A DNA stretch of 64,000 nt from Myxococcota bacterium (GCA_022710975.1 JAKLGA010000001.1:434001-498000), one strand, 5' to 3'; shown: positions 25,267 to 34,259, numbered from the stretch's first letter. Program-made: numbers and translations. Notes: generated from the sequence alone by a model not told the origin.

Positions 25267-26784
25267 TCAGCCCCCGTCCGCCAGGCGCAGGTGCCGGCCG
25301 GCCAGCAGGCGGCAGCGAGCCGCGTGCGCGGCGGTGAGATCGCCGTCCTGGAAGCGCCAGGCCCAGTTGCCCTCGGCCGTGGAGGGGGTGTTCATGCGGG
25401 CCTCGTTTCCCAGGCCGAGCACGTCCTGGAGCGGCGCCACGGCCAGCCGGCCGGGGCTGCCCATGGCGAGATCCAGCATCGCCCAGGACACCTCGGGCTC
25501 GGGCTTGAAGGCGAGCTCGTAGCTCAGCAGGTAGTCCTGGAAGGCGCTGCGCAGCTTGCGCCCCAGGTTGCGGTACCAGCCCAGGCTGGTCTCGTTGTCG
25601 TGCGTGCCCGGGTAGACCACGTAGTTGCCGTGCTCGGGGTGCAGGTGGGGCAGGAAGGCGTTGCGCGGATCGCCGTCGAAGGCGAACTGCAGCACCTTCA
25701 TCCCGGGGAAGCCCAGCCCGTCCCGGAGCGCCTCCACCTCCGGGGTGATCACCCCCAGGTCCTCGGCCAGCACGGGCGCGTCGCCCAGCTTGGCGCGCAG
25801 GGCGTCGAACAGGGCCCGGCCCGGACCGGGCACCCAGCGGCCGCCGATGGCGTTCGGCGCGCCTACGGGCACCTGCCAGTAGGCCTCGAAGCCGCGGAAG
25901 TGATCGATGCGCACCAGGTCGCAGATCTCCAGCGCCGTGCGCAGGCGCTCCGTCCACCAGGCGTAGCCGTCCTCGGCCATGCGCTCCCAGCGGTACAGCG
26001 GGTTGCCCCACAGCTGGCCCGTGGCCGAGAAGTAGTCCGGCGGCACCCCGGCCACGACCGTGGGGTGGCCGGACTCGTCCATGTGGAACAGCTCCGGGTG
26101 GGCCCACACCTCGGGCGAGTCGTGGGCCACGAAGATGGGGATGTCGCCGAGCAGCCGCACGCCCCGCTCGCGGGCGTAGGCCCGCAGCGCCCCCCAGGCC
26201 TCGAAGAACTGCCACTGGGTCCACACGTGGAAGTCGATGTCCTCCGCGAGCGTCCGGCGCGCCTCGCCGAGCGCCGTATCGCCGCGGTGCTGCAGCGGCT
26301 CGGGCCAGCGATCCCAGGGCTGCTCCTGGTGCCGGGTCTTCAGCGCCCGGAAGAGCGCGTAGTCCTCCACCCAGAAGCGCTGCGCCTCGCGGAAGGCGCC
26401 CAGGCGGCGCTTGTCCGCGGCGCGGGCCTTGCGCTGGAAGCCGGCGAAGGCCTGCCGCAGCAGCGGCCAGCGCGAGGTGTAGATCCAGCCGTAGTCCACC
26501 CAGCCGGCGGGGAAGTCCGGCCGCTCCGGCGCCTGGAGCCAGCCGCGTTCGACCAGGCGTTCGGGATCGATCAGGTAGGGGTTGCCGGCGAAGGAGGACA
26601 CTGCCTGGTAGGGCGAGTCCCCGAACCCGGTCGGCCCGACCGGCAGGGTCTGCCACCAGCTCGCGCCGGCCGCCTGCAGCCAGTCCACGAAGGCACGCGC
26701 CGCGTCCCCGAGGTTGCCGATGCCCCAGGGCCCGGGCAGCGAGGTGGGGTGCAGCAGGATGCCGAAGCCGCGCGCGAGCTCCAT
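25267..26784 (-). CDS. malQ: 4-alpha-glucanotransferase (GH77)
   Basis: The 505-residue product is a complete GH77 enzyme. It starts RGFGILLHPTSLPGPWGIG and has the catalytic nucleophile Asp294 in VRIDHFRG, the acid/base Glu341 in VLAEDLG and the third carboxylate Asp396 in THDNET. It transfers alpha-1,4-glucan segments between maltodextrins and so helps recycle glycogen or trehalose-related glucans in the cytoplasm. Length matches the short bacterial type without the N-terminal extension. It precedes the phosphoesterase gene by 3 bp; the functional connection is unclear. Confidence 0.95.
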   Translation of the reverse strand: MELARGFGILLHPTSLPGPWGIGNLGDAARAFVDWLQAAGASWWQTLPVGPTGFGDSPYQAVSSFAGNPYLIDPERLVERGWLQAPERPDFPAGWVDYGWIYTSRWPLLRQAFAGFQRKARAADKRRLGAFREAQRFWVEDYALFRALKTRHQEQPWDRWPEPLQHRGDTALGEARRTLAEDIDFHVWTQWQFFEAWGALRAYARERGVRLLGDIPIFVAHDSPEVWAHPELFHMDESGHPTVVAGVPPDYFSATGQLWGNPLYRWERMAEDGYAWWTERLRTALEICDLVRIDHFRGFEAYWQVPVGAPNAIGGRWVPGPGRALFDALRAKLGDAPVLAEDLGVITPEVEALRDGLGFPGMKVLQFAFDGDPRNAFLPHLHPEHGNYVVYPGTHDNETSLGWYRNLGRKLRSAFQDYLLSYELAFKPEPEVSWAMLDLAMGSPGRLAVAPLQDVLGLGNEARMNTPSTAEGNWAWRFQDGDLTAAHAARCRLLAGRHLRLADGG

Positions 26785-26836
26785 GCCGGGTCGCCTCCTC
26801 CGACGGTCGCGGGAAGGATACCCCAGCCCCGGGGGC

Positions 26837-26866
26837 TTGTCATGCCCTCGCGCCCCGGTCCATGCT
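26837..26866 (+). promoter_or_regulatory. Candidate promoter implying a leaderless mRNA
   Basis: TTGTCA (26837-26842) and CATGCT (26861-26866) are 18 nt apart. The expected transcription start falls on the GTG at 26873, so the mRNA would have no leader. Confidence 0.35.
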
Positions 26867-26872
26867 GGGCGG

Positions 26873-27673
26873 GTGAAGACCCACCGCCCCCTCCGGCTCG
26901 CGCTCCTCCTGCTGCTCCCGCAGCTCTGGCCCGGGCCGAGCGCGCCGGCGCGGGCGGAGGACGAGCCCGCGGAGGCGAGCCCGGACGCGCCCGGGGACCG
27001 GACCGACTTCGCCGCCTGGTTCGAGGGCCGGCTGCCCAGCCCCCGGGCCGAGGAGCTCCTGGCCGCGGTGGACGGGGCGCTCGAGCGCCTGGAGAGCGAG
27101 CTGGCCGGGCTCGGCCAGGATCCGCGCGACCGGGAGGCCGTCCAGCGACAGCTCGCGCTGCTGGTCGAGGAGGATCAGGCCGTGCGCGGGGCGCTCGTCC
27201 TGGCGGTCGACGCCGAGCTCCTGCCGCCCGAGCTCAACTGGCTGGCGGACGAGCTCGGCGACCGGGCCCTGGCCCTCGATCGGCGCACCTCCCGCCGGCT
27301 GCGGGCGCTGCTCATGGTGCACGACTGGTTCACCATCTCGGCCTTCGGCCCGGAGGCGGACAAGCAGGGGCTGTGGCTGCTGGCCCGGGCCGGGAGCGAT
27401 CCCGAGCTGCAGCGGCTGGCGCTCGAGCGGCTGGAGCGGCTGGCCTTCCGCGGCGAGACCAGCATCTCGCACTACGCGGCGCTGCATGACGCGGTGAGCG
27501 TGGCCGGGGAGCGCCCCCAGCGCTACGGCACGCAGGGGCGCTGCGTCGGCCCCGGGGCGTGGGAACCGTGGCCGCTGGAGGAGCCCGCGGCCGAGGTGGA
27601 CACCCGCCGGGCCCGGGTCATGCTCGGCCCCCTGGCGGAGACCTGCGCGCTGCTGTCGCGCTCCTGCCCGTAG
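26873..27673 (+). CDS. Exported DUF6624-like protein
   Basis: The 266-residue product has a signal peptide (about 1-27, ending SAPARA). Its C-terminal half has WLLARAGSDPELQRLALERL followed by the marker QRYGTQGRC, matching DUF6624. No activity is known for this domain. The GTG at 26873 gives the signal peptide directly, and no clear Shine-Dalgarno precedes it, in line with the leaderless promoter proposed at 26837. The next gene starts 73 bp on and has its own candidate promoter. Confidence 0.75.
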   Translation: MKTHRPLRLALLLLLPQLWPGPSAPARAEDEPAEASPDAPGDRTDFAAWFEGRLPSPRAEELLAAVDGALERLESELAGLGQDPRDREAVQRQLALLVEEDQAVRGALVLAVDAELLPPELNWLADELGDRALALDRRTSRRLRALLMVHDWFTISAFGPEADKQGLWLLARAGSDPELQRLALERLERLAFRGETSISHYAALHDAVSVAGERPQRYGTQGRCVGPGAWEPWPLEEPAAEVDTRRARVMLGPLAETCALLSRSCP

Positions 27674-27691
27674 GGCGCGGACCTCGCGATC

Positions 27692-27721
27692 TTGGCCCGG
27701 CACCCGGCCTCGGTGTACGCT
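27692..27721 (+). promoter_or_regulatory. Candidate promoter of the DUF1963 gene
   Basis: TTGGCC (27692-27697) and TACGCT (27716-27721) are 18 nt apart, 25 nt before the GTG start; GGGGAGG follows as ribosome site. Confidence 0.35.
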
Positions 27722-27746
27722 GGGCGGGTCGTGGGGAGGTGCCCGG

Positions 27747-28694
27747 GTGGTGCTCTCGCATCCGCACGTACACAAGCTGCTCGGTGAAGGCGCGCAGGCC
27801 TGCGGCCTCGGAGAGCACCTGGCGCAGCTGCAGGCGGCCGCCCTGGTGGCCGTGGACCTGGCCCCGGCCGGCGGGGACGACCTGCTGCGGCTGGGCAACA
27901 GCCGCCTGGGCGGCTGCCCCGATCTGCCGGTGGGCGCCGAGTGGCCCGCGGAGGACGGGCGCCTGTACTCCTTCGTGCTGCAGGCCGATCTGGCCTCCGT
28001 GCCGCGCTTCGGGGATGGGCCGCTGCCCGCGGCCGGCCGCCTGTACCTGTTCCTGGGTGATCTCACGCCCGGCAAGGGCGTCCAGCACCGGGTGCTCTTC
28101 CGCCTGCCCACCGAGCTGCCGCTGCGCCTGGTCCCGGTGCCCGACGGGTCCGAGTTCCTCAACCCGGACATGGGGCTGCTGCCGGCCCACAAGCTGCGCC
28201 CGCGCCTGGCGGTCAGCCTGCCCGCGCCCGCCGATCCCGCCCTGGCCGGCGTCGCGGTCGCGCCGCTGGCGGAGCGCTACGCCAGCCTGCTCGCGCGGCT
28301 CGCGGGCGACGCGCCGGTGCGGCTGCTGGGGCACCCCTACAGCACGGGCGAGGATCCCGCGGCCAACGCCTTCTTCCACCAGCGCGGGCTGACCAACCCG
28401 CGCCTGCTCCGGCGCGAGGAGGTGCAGCGCGTGCTGGCGGGCTGGGAGGGCAAGGGCCAGCCGGCCATGGTGCGCTACCTGCGCCAGCAGCTCGACTCCC
28501 TGGCCTGGTACGAGCAGCACCGCGCCGAGGCGGACCGCGAGGTCGGGGCCTGGCGCTGCCTGCTGCGCGTGCGCTCCGCGCCCGAGGTGGCATTCCAGCT
28601 CTGGGGCGACGGGGTGCTGAACGTGATGGTCCGACGCGAGGACCTCCAGGAGCGCCGCTTCGATCGCACCTACGCCGAGCTGGTGGAGGAGTGA
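27747..28694 (+). CDS. DUF1963 (YwqG-like) family protein
   Basis: The 315-residue product shows RLGGCPDLPVGAEWP (about 53-67), then a middle LYLFLGD and near the end the strand EVAFQLWGDGVLNVMVRREDL, where DUF1963 has W-G-D-x-G-x-x-x-F. The family is soluble and widespread, with no known activity. The GTG start has GGGGAGG 8 nt upstream. It lies 33 bp before the kinase-reductase-rhodanese fusion gene and is probably cotranscribed with it. Confidence 0.82.
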   Translation: MVLSHPHVHKLLGEGAQACGLGEHLAQLQAAALVAVDLAPAGGDDLLRLGNSRLGGCPDLPVGAEWPAEDGRLYSFVLQADLASVPRFGDGPLPAAGRLYLFLGDLTPGKGVQHRVLFRLPTELPLRLVPVPDGSEFLNPDMGLLPAHKLRPRLAVSLPAPADPALAGVAVAPLAERYASLLARLAGDAPVRLLGHPYSTGEDPAANAFFHQRGLTNPRLLRREEVQRVLAGWEGKGQPAMVRYLRQQLDSLAWYEQHRAEADREVGAWRCLLRVRSAPEVAFQLWGDGVLNVMVRREDLQERRFDRTYAELVEE

Positions 28695-28727
28695 ACCCAC
28701 CGGCCCGCAGCACCGCCAGGGGGTAGC

Positions 28728-31127
28728 ATGTCCGCGCCAGACTCGCCCCACGACTCGCTGCAGTTCGCCGCCATCGTGGCCCACCAGCTCAAGAGCCCGG
28801 TGGTGGCCGTCTCCTCGCTGCTGCAGGTGCTGCTCGACGAGAGCCTGGGCGGGCTGTCCGCCCGCCAGCGCGACCTGCTGTGGCGCGCCCAGGGCCGCTG
28901 CGGCGAGGCCCTGGCGGCGGCCAGGCGCCTGCTTGAGCTGGCGCGGCCCACCCCCAGCGGCCAGGTGCCCGAGATCGTGGACGTGGCCCAGGTGGCCGAG
29001 CGCTTCGCGGTTCCCTTCCGTTCCCAGGCGGCCGAGCGCGAGATCGCCTTCAGCGCCGAGCTGCAGGGCCCGGCCCGGGCGGCGATGCGCGAGGCGGCGC
29101 TGGTGGAGGTGCTCTCGGCCCTGGTGTCCAACGCCATCAAGTACACCCCGCCGCGGGGGAAGGTGCGGTTGCGCGCCCTGCTCCAGGGGCGGGAGGTGCT
29201 GGTGCAGGTGGACGACTCCGGCGTCGGCGTGCCCGAGGCCGAGCGCGAGCGCATCTTCCTGCCGTTCGTGCGCTCGGCGCTGGCGGTCGCCTCCGCCCGG
29301 CCCGGGGTGGGGCTGGGGCTGTTCTTCGTCAAGGCCGTGGTGGAGGAGGCCGGGGGCACGGTGGCGGTGGAGCGGGGCGAGCTGGGCGGGGCCTGCTTCA
29401 GCGTGCGCCTGCCGGCCCAGGCGTCCGCCCCGGCGGCGGTGGCCGCGCCGGCCGGGCTGCGGGTGGTGATCGTGGGCGGCGCGGCCGCCGGGCCCAAGGT
29501 GGCCTCGCGCCTGTGCCGGTTGAAGCCGGACGCCCAGGTGACCATCCTGGAGCGCGGCCGCCACCTGGCCTTCACCGGCTGCGGCCTGCCGTACTACGTC
29601 TCGGGCGTGGTGGCCGATCGCAAGGAGCTGATGAGCACCGCCGCGGGCGCGCTCCGGGATCCGGTCTTCTTCCACGACGTGAAGCACGTCCAGGTGCGGC
29701 CGCGCACCGAGGCCCTGGAGATCGACCGCGCCGGCAAGCGGGTGCGGGTGCGCGATCTGGCCAGCGGCGAGGAGGACTGGCTGCCCTACGACGCGCTGGT
29801 GCTGGCCACGGGCGCCCGGGCCAGGCGCCTGGACGTGCCGGGCGTGGAGCTGCCGGGCATCTACTCGCTGCACGGCCCGGACGACGCCGACGGCATCCGG
29901 CGCGCGCTGGGCGAGGGCCGGGCGCTCGACGTGGCGGTGGTGGGCGGCGGCCTGCTGGGCGTCGAGGTGACCGAGGCCCTGGCCGCCAAGGGCTGCCGGG
30001 TGACCATCGTGGAGCTCGCCCGGCGCATCCTGGGCATGCTGGACGAGGAGATGGCCAGGCTGGTGGAGCGGCAGTTCGAGGCGCACGGCGTGCGGGTGCT
30101 CACCCAGACCGAGGTGCGCGGCTTCGCCGGCCGCGGGCGGGTGGAGCGCGTGCTGCTCGGGGACGGCGAGCTGCGCGCCGATCTGGTCATCCTGAGCGCC
30201 GGGGTCGAGCCCAACGTCGATCTGGCCCGGGCCGCGGGCCTGGCGCTGGGGCCCTTCGGTGGGCTGCGGGTGGACGCGCAGATGCGCACCTCCGATCCGT
30301 CCGTGTTCGCCGCCGGCGACTGCGTCGAGACCCCCCACCTGATGCTGGCCGAGCCGCGCTTCATGCCCATGGGCTCGACCGCCAACCGCCAGGGGCGGGT
30401 GCTGGCCGGAGTGCTGTGCGGCCGCGAGGACACCTACCCGGGCTCGCTGGCCACCGCCATCTGCCGGGTGTTCGACTGGTGCGTGGCCCGCACCGGGTTG
30501 ACCGAGGCCGAGGCCCGCGCCGAGCGGCGGGCCGTGGTCACCGCGCTCGTGCCCGGACCGGATCGGGCGTCCTACCTGCCCGACTCGCAGCCGCTGTACC
30601 TGAAGCTGGTGGTGGACGCCCGCAGCCGCCGGCTGCTGGGCGCGCAGGCGGTGGGCCCCGGGCGGGGCGACAAGCGCGTGGACGTGGCCGCGACGGCCAT
30701 CGCGCTCGGGGCCAGCGTGGATCACCTGGCCCACCTCGACCTGGCCTACGCGCCGCCCTACTCGGAGGCGCTCGACAACCTGATCACCGCCGCCAACGTG
30801 GTGCGCAACAAGCTGGACGGCCTGCTGCGGGGCATCTCGCCGCTCGAGCTGCAGGAGCGGCTCGAGCGCGGGGAGCCCCTGTGCCTGCTGGACGTGCGCT
30901 CCCCGGCCGAGTACGAGCGCGAGCGCCTGCCGGGCTCGACCCTCATCCCGCTCGGCGCGCTGCGCGGGCGGCTGCACGAGCTGCCCCGCGACCGGGACAT
31001 CGTGGCCTTCTGCAACCTGTCGCTGCGCGGCTACGAGGCGCAGATCATCCTGCGCGCGGCGGGCTTCGAGCGGGTGTGGGTGCTGGACGGGGGGCTGGCG
31101 ATGTGGCCCTTCGACAAGGCCTACTAG
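28728..31127 (+). CDS. Histidine kinase - CoA-disulfide reductase - rhodanese fusion
   Basis: This 799-residue soluble protein has three complete modules. Residues 1-230 are a histidine-kinase core: phospho-acceptor His19 in VAHQLKSPVVAV, N-box Asn135, G1 box DSGVGVP (from 163) and G2 box GVGLGLFF (193-200). Residues about 243-690 are a CoADR-type flavoprotein: FAD loop GGAAAG (250-255), redox Cys285 in FTGCGLPYYVSG, an NAD motif VVGGGLLGVE (about 400), AAGDC and YAPPYSEA. Residues about 700-799 are a rhodanese with Cys762 in FCNLSLRGYE. CoADR-rhodanese enzymes reduce CoA disulfide or persulfides. Joined to a kinase, the reductase probably acts as a thiol or sulfur-state sensor, which is inference. 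No response regulator is nearby. ATG at 28728 follows GGGGG. Confidence 0.92.
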   Translation: MSAPDSPHDSLQFAAIVAHQLKSPVVAVSSLLQVLLDESLGGLSARQRDLLWRAQGRCGEALAAARRLLELARPTPSGQVPEIVDVAQVAERFAVPFRSQAAEREIAFSAELQGPARAAMREAALVEVLSALVSNAIKYTPPRGKVRLRALLQGREVLVQVDDSGVGVPEAERERIFLPFVRSALAVASARPGVGLGLFFVKAVVEEAGGTVAVERGELGGACFSVRLPAQASAPAAVAAPAGLRVVIVGGAAAGPKVASRLCRLKPDAQVTILERGRHLAFTGCGLPYYVSGVVADRKELMSTAAGALRDPVFFHDVKHVQVRPRTEALEIDRAGKRVRVRDLASGEEDWLPYDALVLATGARARRLDVPGVELPGIYSLHGPDDADGIRRALGEGRALDVAVVGGGLLGVEVTEALAAKGCRVTIVELARRILGMLDEEMARLVERQFEAHGVRVLTQTEVRGFAGRGRVERVLLGDGELRADLVILSAGVEPNVDLARAAGLALGPFGGLRVDAQMRTSDPSVFAAGDCVETPHLMLAEPRFMPMGSTANRQGRVLAGVLCGREDTYPGSLATAICRVFDWCVARTGLTEAEARAERRAVVTALVPGPDRASYLPDSQPLYLKLVVDARSRRLLGAQAVGPGRGDKRVDVAATAIALGASVDHLAHLDLAYAPPYSEALDNLITAANVVRNKLDGLLRGISPLELQERLERGEPLCLLDVRSPAEYERERLPGSTLIPLGALRGRLHELPRDRDIVAFCNLSLRGYEAQIILRAAGFERVWVLDGGLAMWPFDKAY

Positions 31128-31130
31128 GGC

Positions 31131-32573
31131 TCAGAGCTGGATCTGCTTCCACTTCCCCTGGCGGAACTTCCAGGCCAGGATCGAGGTGAGCAGCACCGCG
31201 TAGACGGCCGCCGCGGACCAGGTGCCCAGCATCCCGCCGCCCAGGACGATGCCCAGCAGGTAGGACAGCGGGATCAGGCAGCCGAAGTGCAGCAGCAGCT
31301 CGACCTTCATGACGAACTTCGGGTTGCCCGCCCCGTACAGGGCCTGGACTAGGACCAGCCCGGCGCTGATCACCCCGGTGAAGGCGCCCATCAGGCGGAA
31401 GGCCGGCACGGCCACCTCGATGACCGCGACCTTGTCGGTGAAGATGGCCAGGAACACGCGCGGGAAGAGGATGATCGCCACGCCCAGCAGGCCCATCACG
31501 TAGCCGCCGATGCGCACCGACTGCCAGCCGTAGCGCTCGGCCAGATCGGGCTTGCCCGCGCCCAGGCTCTGGCCGACCAGGGTGGCGGTGGCGGTGCCGA
31601 AGGCGATCGAGATCATGAAGACCATCATCAGGAAGGAGATCATGATCCAGCTCGCGCTGGTGATGAGATCGGGCCGCAGGATCCCGGCCGCCTGGAGCAT
31701 CGCGCCGCCCAGCGGCAGCGTGGCGAGCTCGCGCAGGTACACGGGCGTGGGCTGGATGTGGCCCATGACCCACAGGAAGAACTCGAAGCCGCTCATGACG
31801 AAGATGGTGGCCAGGCCCGAGGGCACGCTCAGGCGCACGATCTCCCAGGCCACGTGGCGGTTCAGGTTGCTCAGGCGGAAGTAGCGGAAGGCCTCGCGGT
31901 TCTCCTTGCGCAGGCTCCAGTAGACCATGAAGCCCAGGCCGACGTAGGTGGCGATCAGCGTGGCCCAGGCCGAGCCGGCCACCTCCAGGCGCGGGAAACC
32001 CAGGTTGCCGTACACCAGCAGCAGCGCCATGCCGATGTTGACGAAGTTCATGGTGATCGAGGCGATCATGTGGACGTAGGTCTTGCCGATGGCGTCGAAG
32101 AAGGACTTGAAGCTGAAGGTGACCACCATCGAGAACACGTTCAGCATGCGGATCTGGCAGTAGGCGGCGCCGAGCCTCGCCACGTTGGGGTTGGGCGACA
32201 GCAGGGGGAACACCTCGGGGATGACGAACCAGCCGACGAGCGAGATGCACAGCCCGCAGGCCAGGGCGATCACCAGCGAGTTGCTGAGCGCCCGCCCGGC
32301 CAGCTCCATCTGGCCCTCGCCGAAGCGCCGGGCGGTGATGGCCTGGGTGCCGACCGAGATGGACGAGAAGAAGCCGCCGATGGCCCAGAAGAGCGGCAGG
32401 CTGAGGCCGATGGCGGCCACGCCGTCCACCCCGGTCGAGCCCGGCAGGCGCCCGACCAGGGCCGTGTCCACGTGGTTGACCAGGGTCTCGGTGAACATGC
32501 CCAGGATGACCGGGACGGCCAGGGTGCCGATGCGCTTGCTCAGGGTGGGGTCGATGCCCAGGTTCAAGGTCAC
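31131..32573 (-). CDS. MATE-family multidrug/cation efflux protein
   Basis: The 480-residue product is a typical MATE protein with about 12 TM helices in two halves. The first half begins LAVPVILGMFTETLVNHVDTALVGRL, and the second half repeats a similar pattern near FGTATATLVGQSLGAGKPD. MATE exporters use a Na+ or H+ gradient to expel cationic compounds. Which substrate or ion cannot be told. The gene ends 3 bp after the fusion protein's stop and faces it. A TTGACT-N17-TAGGTA promoter lies just upstream. Confidence 0.92.
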   Translation of the reverse strand: MTLNLGIDPTLSKRIGTLAVPVILGMFTETLVNHVDTALVGRLPGSTGVDGVAAIGLSLPLFWAIGGFFSSISVGTQAITARRFGEGQMELAGRALSNSLVIALACGLCISLVGWFVIPEVFPLLSPNPNVARLGAAYCQIRMLNVFSMVVTFSFKSFFDAIGKTYVHMIASITMNFVNIGMALLLVYGNLGFPRLEVAGSAWATLIATYVGLGFMVYWSLRKENREAFRYFRLSNLNRHVAWEIVRLSVPSGLATIFVMSGFEFFLWVMGHIQPTPVYLRELATLPLGGAMLQAAGILRPDLITSASWIMISFLMMVFMISIAFGTATATLVGQSLGAGKPDLAERYGWQSVRIGGYVMGLLGVAIILFPRVFLAIFTDKVAVIEVAVPAFRLMGAFTGVISAGLVLVQALYGAGNPKFVMKVELLLHFGCLIPLSYLLGIVLGGGMLGTWSAAAVYAVLLTSILAWKFRQGKWKQIQL

Positions 32574-32609
32574 CTCGCGCCCGTGCGGAACCTGCCCCCG
32601 AGATCTGCC

Positions 32610-32638
32610 TACCTATCCCCCACGCTGTCGGAAGTCAA
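32610..32638 (-). promoter_or_regulatory. Candidate promoter of the MATE gene
   Basis: On the minus strand TTGACT (32638-32633) and TAGGTA (32615-32610) are 17 nt apart, in the 69-bp gap after the beta-lactamase-fold gene. The -10 is weak. Confidence 0.3.
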
Positions 32639-32642
32639 AGGC

Positions 32643-34205
32643 TTATCGCGAGCCGACCGGGCCGAGGCCGAGCCCGGTGGCCCGGTGGGGCGGGTCGGCC
32701 TCGAGGTGCAGGGTGAGATCGATCTGGCCGCGCTCGCAGCCGAGCCGGATGACCGCGGCGTGCTCACCCAGCGCGCGCAGCGGCCGGGCCTCGGGGCAGG
32801 CCCCGGCCTGGTCGTGCACCTCCCGGAGGAGTTTGCGCAGGCGCTCGTCGGGGATGGCCTTGCGGAAGCTGGGGTGCAGCAGCGCCTCCAACGCGGCGTC
32901 GGTGGCCGCGTCTGGGTCGGCCAGCAGGGCCTGCACGCGGGCGAGCGCCCCCGTCAGGTCGGGGCCGAGGTCCGCCGCGGGCGCCGGCAGGCGGTCGAGC
33001 AGCAGCGCGGTCAGCACCTGGGCCAGGCCCGTCAGGCGCTGGGGCAGCTCGCCGCCGGCGTTGGCCAGCAGCACCACGCCCAGGCCGCGCTCGGGCAGCA
33101 GCCACACCACGGCCGCGTGGGTGGCGGTGCCGCCCGCGTGGGTCACCACCCAGCCTTGCTCGGGGTGGGAGAGCGTCACCCAGTTCACCCCGAAGAGCTG
33201 GCCGTCGGGCCGGGTGGGGCCGGCCGGCAGGTGGCTCTCGCGCACGCTGGCGCGCGCCACCGGGCCGGGATCGGGCTCGTCCCGGGGCGGCCAGGCGCGG
33301 AGCTGGAAGGCCGCGAAGCGGGTCATGTCCTCCAGGCTGGACCACAGCCCGCCCATGCCCTCGGCCGCGCCCATGGCCCAGGGCGCCTGGGCCTCGAAGG
33401 TGCCGTCGCGCGGTGCGTAGCCCCGGGCGAGCGAGCGGTCGGGGCGATCCTCCGGGTCGAAGGTGGTCTCGCCCAGCTCCAGGGGCTCGAGCACCTGCTC
33501 GCGCAGGAGCTCCCGCAGCGGCTTGCCCCCGGCCCGCGCGAGCGCCACGCCGGCCACGGCCATGCCCAGGTTGGAGTAGCTGGTGCGGGTGCCGGGCGCG
33601 GCCTCGAGGCGCTGGCCGTCGAGCGCGGCGAAGAGCTCCGCCTCGCCCGGCGGGCGCGCGGGGTCGGTGTACTCCAGCCGGCCCACGCGCGGCAGGCCGG
33701 AGGTGTGGGTGACCAGGTGCCGCAGCGTGATGCGCGGGCTGTCCCGGGTCGGGTACAGCACCCGGCCGAGCTCGGGCACCCAGCGCTCGAGCGGCTCGTC
33801 GAGGTCGAGCAGGCCGCGGTCGCGCAGCGCGAGCGCCGTGAGGCCGGTGAAGGTCTTGGTCAGCGAGCCGATGGCGAACAGGGTGTGGCCGGTGACCGGC
33901 TCGCCATCCTCCAGGCCGGCCAGCCCCAGGCCCAGCGACCACAGCCGGCCCTCGGGGGTGACCACCCCGAAGGCCAGGCCCGGGGCCTGACCCTGCGCGA
34001 ACCAGTCCTTCAGCCGCTGGCGGAGCTCGGGCACGGCCTCGAGCAGGCGCTCCCGATCCGGGCGGGCGGGCGCCGGCTGCGCCTCGGCGAAGCGCTGGAC
34101 GGGCAGGGGCGGCGGCCCCTGGAGCCCGGGCCCGGGACAGCCCGGCAGCAGGCACACGGCCCAGAGGCAGGCGGGCAGGCGGACGGGCCCAGGCAGGCAC
34201 GGCAT
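32643..34205 (-). CDS. Beta-lactamase-fold serine hydrolase lipoprotein
   Basis: The 520-residue product has a lipoprotein signal (VCLLPGC, Cys at 23). A class C beta-lactamase/DD-peptidase-type domain has AIGSLTKTFTG (nucleophile Ser in SxxK), the SYSNLG Tyr motif, and THAGGT in place of KTG. A C-terminal domain of about 130 residues follows, with no recognised family. Such proteins are often esterases or peptidases rather than true beta-lactamases, and the HxG motif favours that. The ATG at 34205 is preceded by GGAGG; an upstream ORF part to 34349 lacks a signal. It diverges from the ABC cluster across a palindrome at 34244. Confidence 0.87.
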   Translation of the reverse strand: MPCLPGPVRLPACLWAVCLLPGCPGPGLQGPPPLPVQRFAEAQPAPARPDRERLLEAVPELRQRLKDWFAQGQAPGLAFGVVTPEGRLWSLGLGLAGLEDGEPVTGHTLFAIGSLTKTFTGLTALALRDRGLLDLDEPLERWVPELGRVLYPTRDSPRITLRHLVTHTSGLPRVGRLEYTDPARPPGEAELFAALDGQRLEAAPGTRTSYSNLGMAVAGVALARAGGKPLRELLREQVLEPLELGETTFDPEDRPDRSLARGYAPRDGTFEAQAPWAMGAAEGMGGLWSSLEDMTRFAAFQLRAWPPRDEPDPGPVARASVRESHLPAGPTRPDGQLFGVNWVTLSHPEQGWVVTHAGGTATHAAVVWLLPERGLGVVLLANAGGELPQRLTGLAQVLTALLLDRLPAPAADLGPDLTGALARVQALLADPDAATDAALEALLHPSFRKAIPDERLRKLLREVHDQAGACPEARPLRALGEHAAVIRLGCERGQIDLTLHLEADPPHRATGLGLGPVGSR

Positions 34206-34243
34206 GGCGCGATCCTCCGTTCGCCCCAGGCATGCCACCTTTT

Positions 34244-34259
34244 GCTTCCCACGGGAAGC
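34244..34259. promoter_or_regulatory. 16-bp palindrome, possible operator
   Basis: GCTTCCC-AC-GGGAAGC is a perfect 7-bp inverted repeat with a 2-nt centre, in an AT-richer stretch between divergent genes. It overlaps the position expected for the -35 of a TAGTCT at 34270-34275 facing the ABC cluster. A repressor site is plausible but untested. Confidence 0.4.

Noticed and set aside
22837-27489. 1550-codon open frame on the plus strand
   Set aside because: It lies opposite malQ and the propeller-phosphoesterase. Long antisense frames are normal at this GC level; the product is low-complexity His/Ala/Gly/Arg without any domain.
32643-34205. True antibiotic-degrading beta-lactamase
   Set aside because: The third motif is HAGG rather than KTG, the protein is a lipoprotein with an extra C-terminal domain, and close esterase/peptidase relatives share this pattern.
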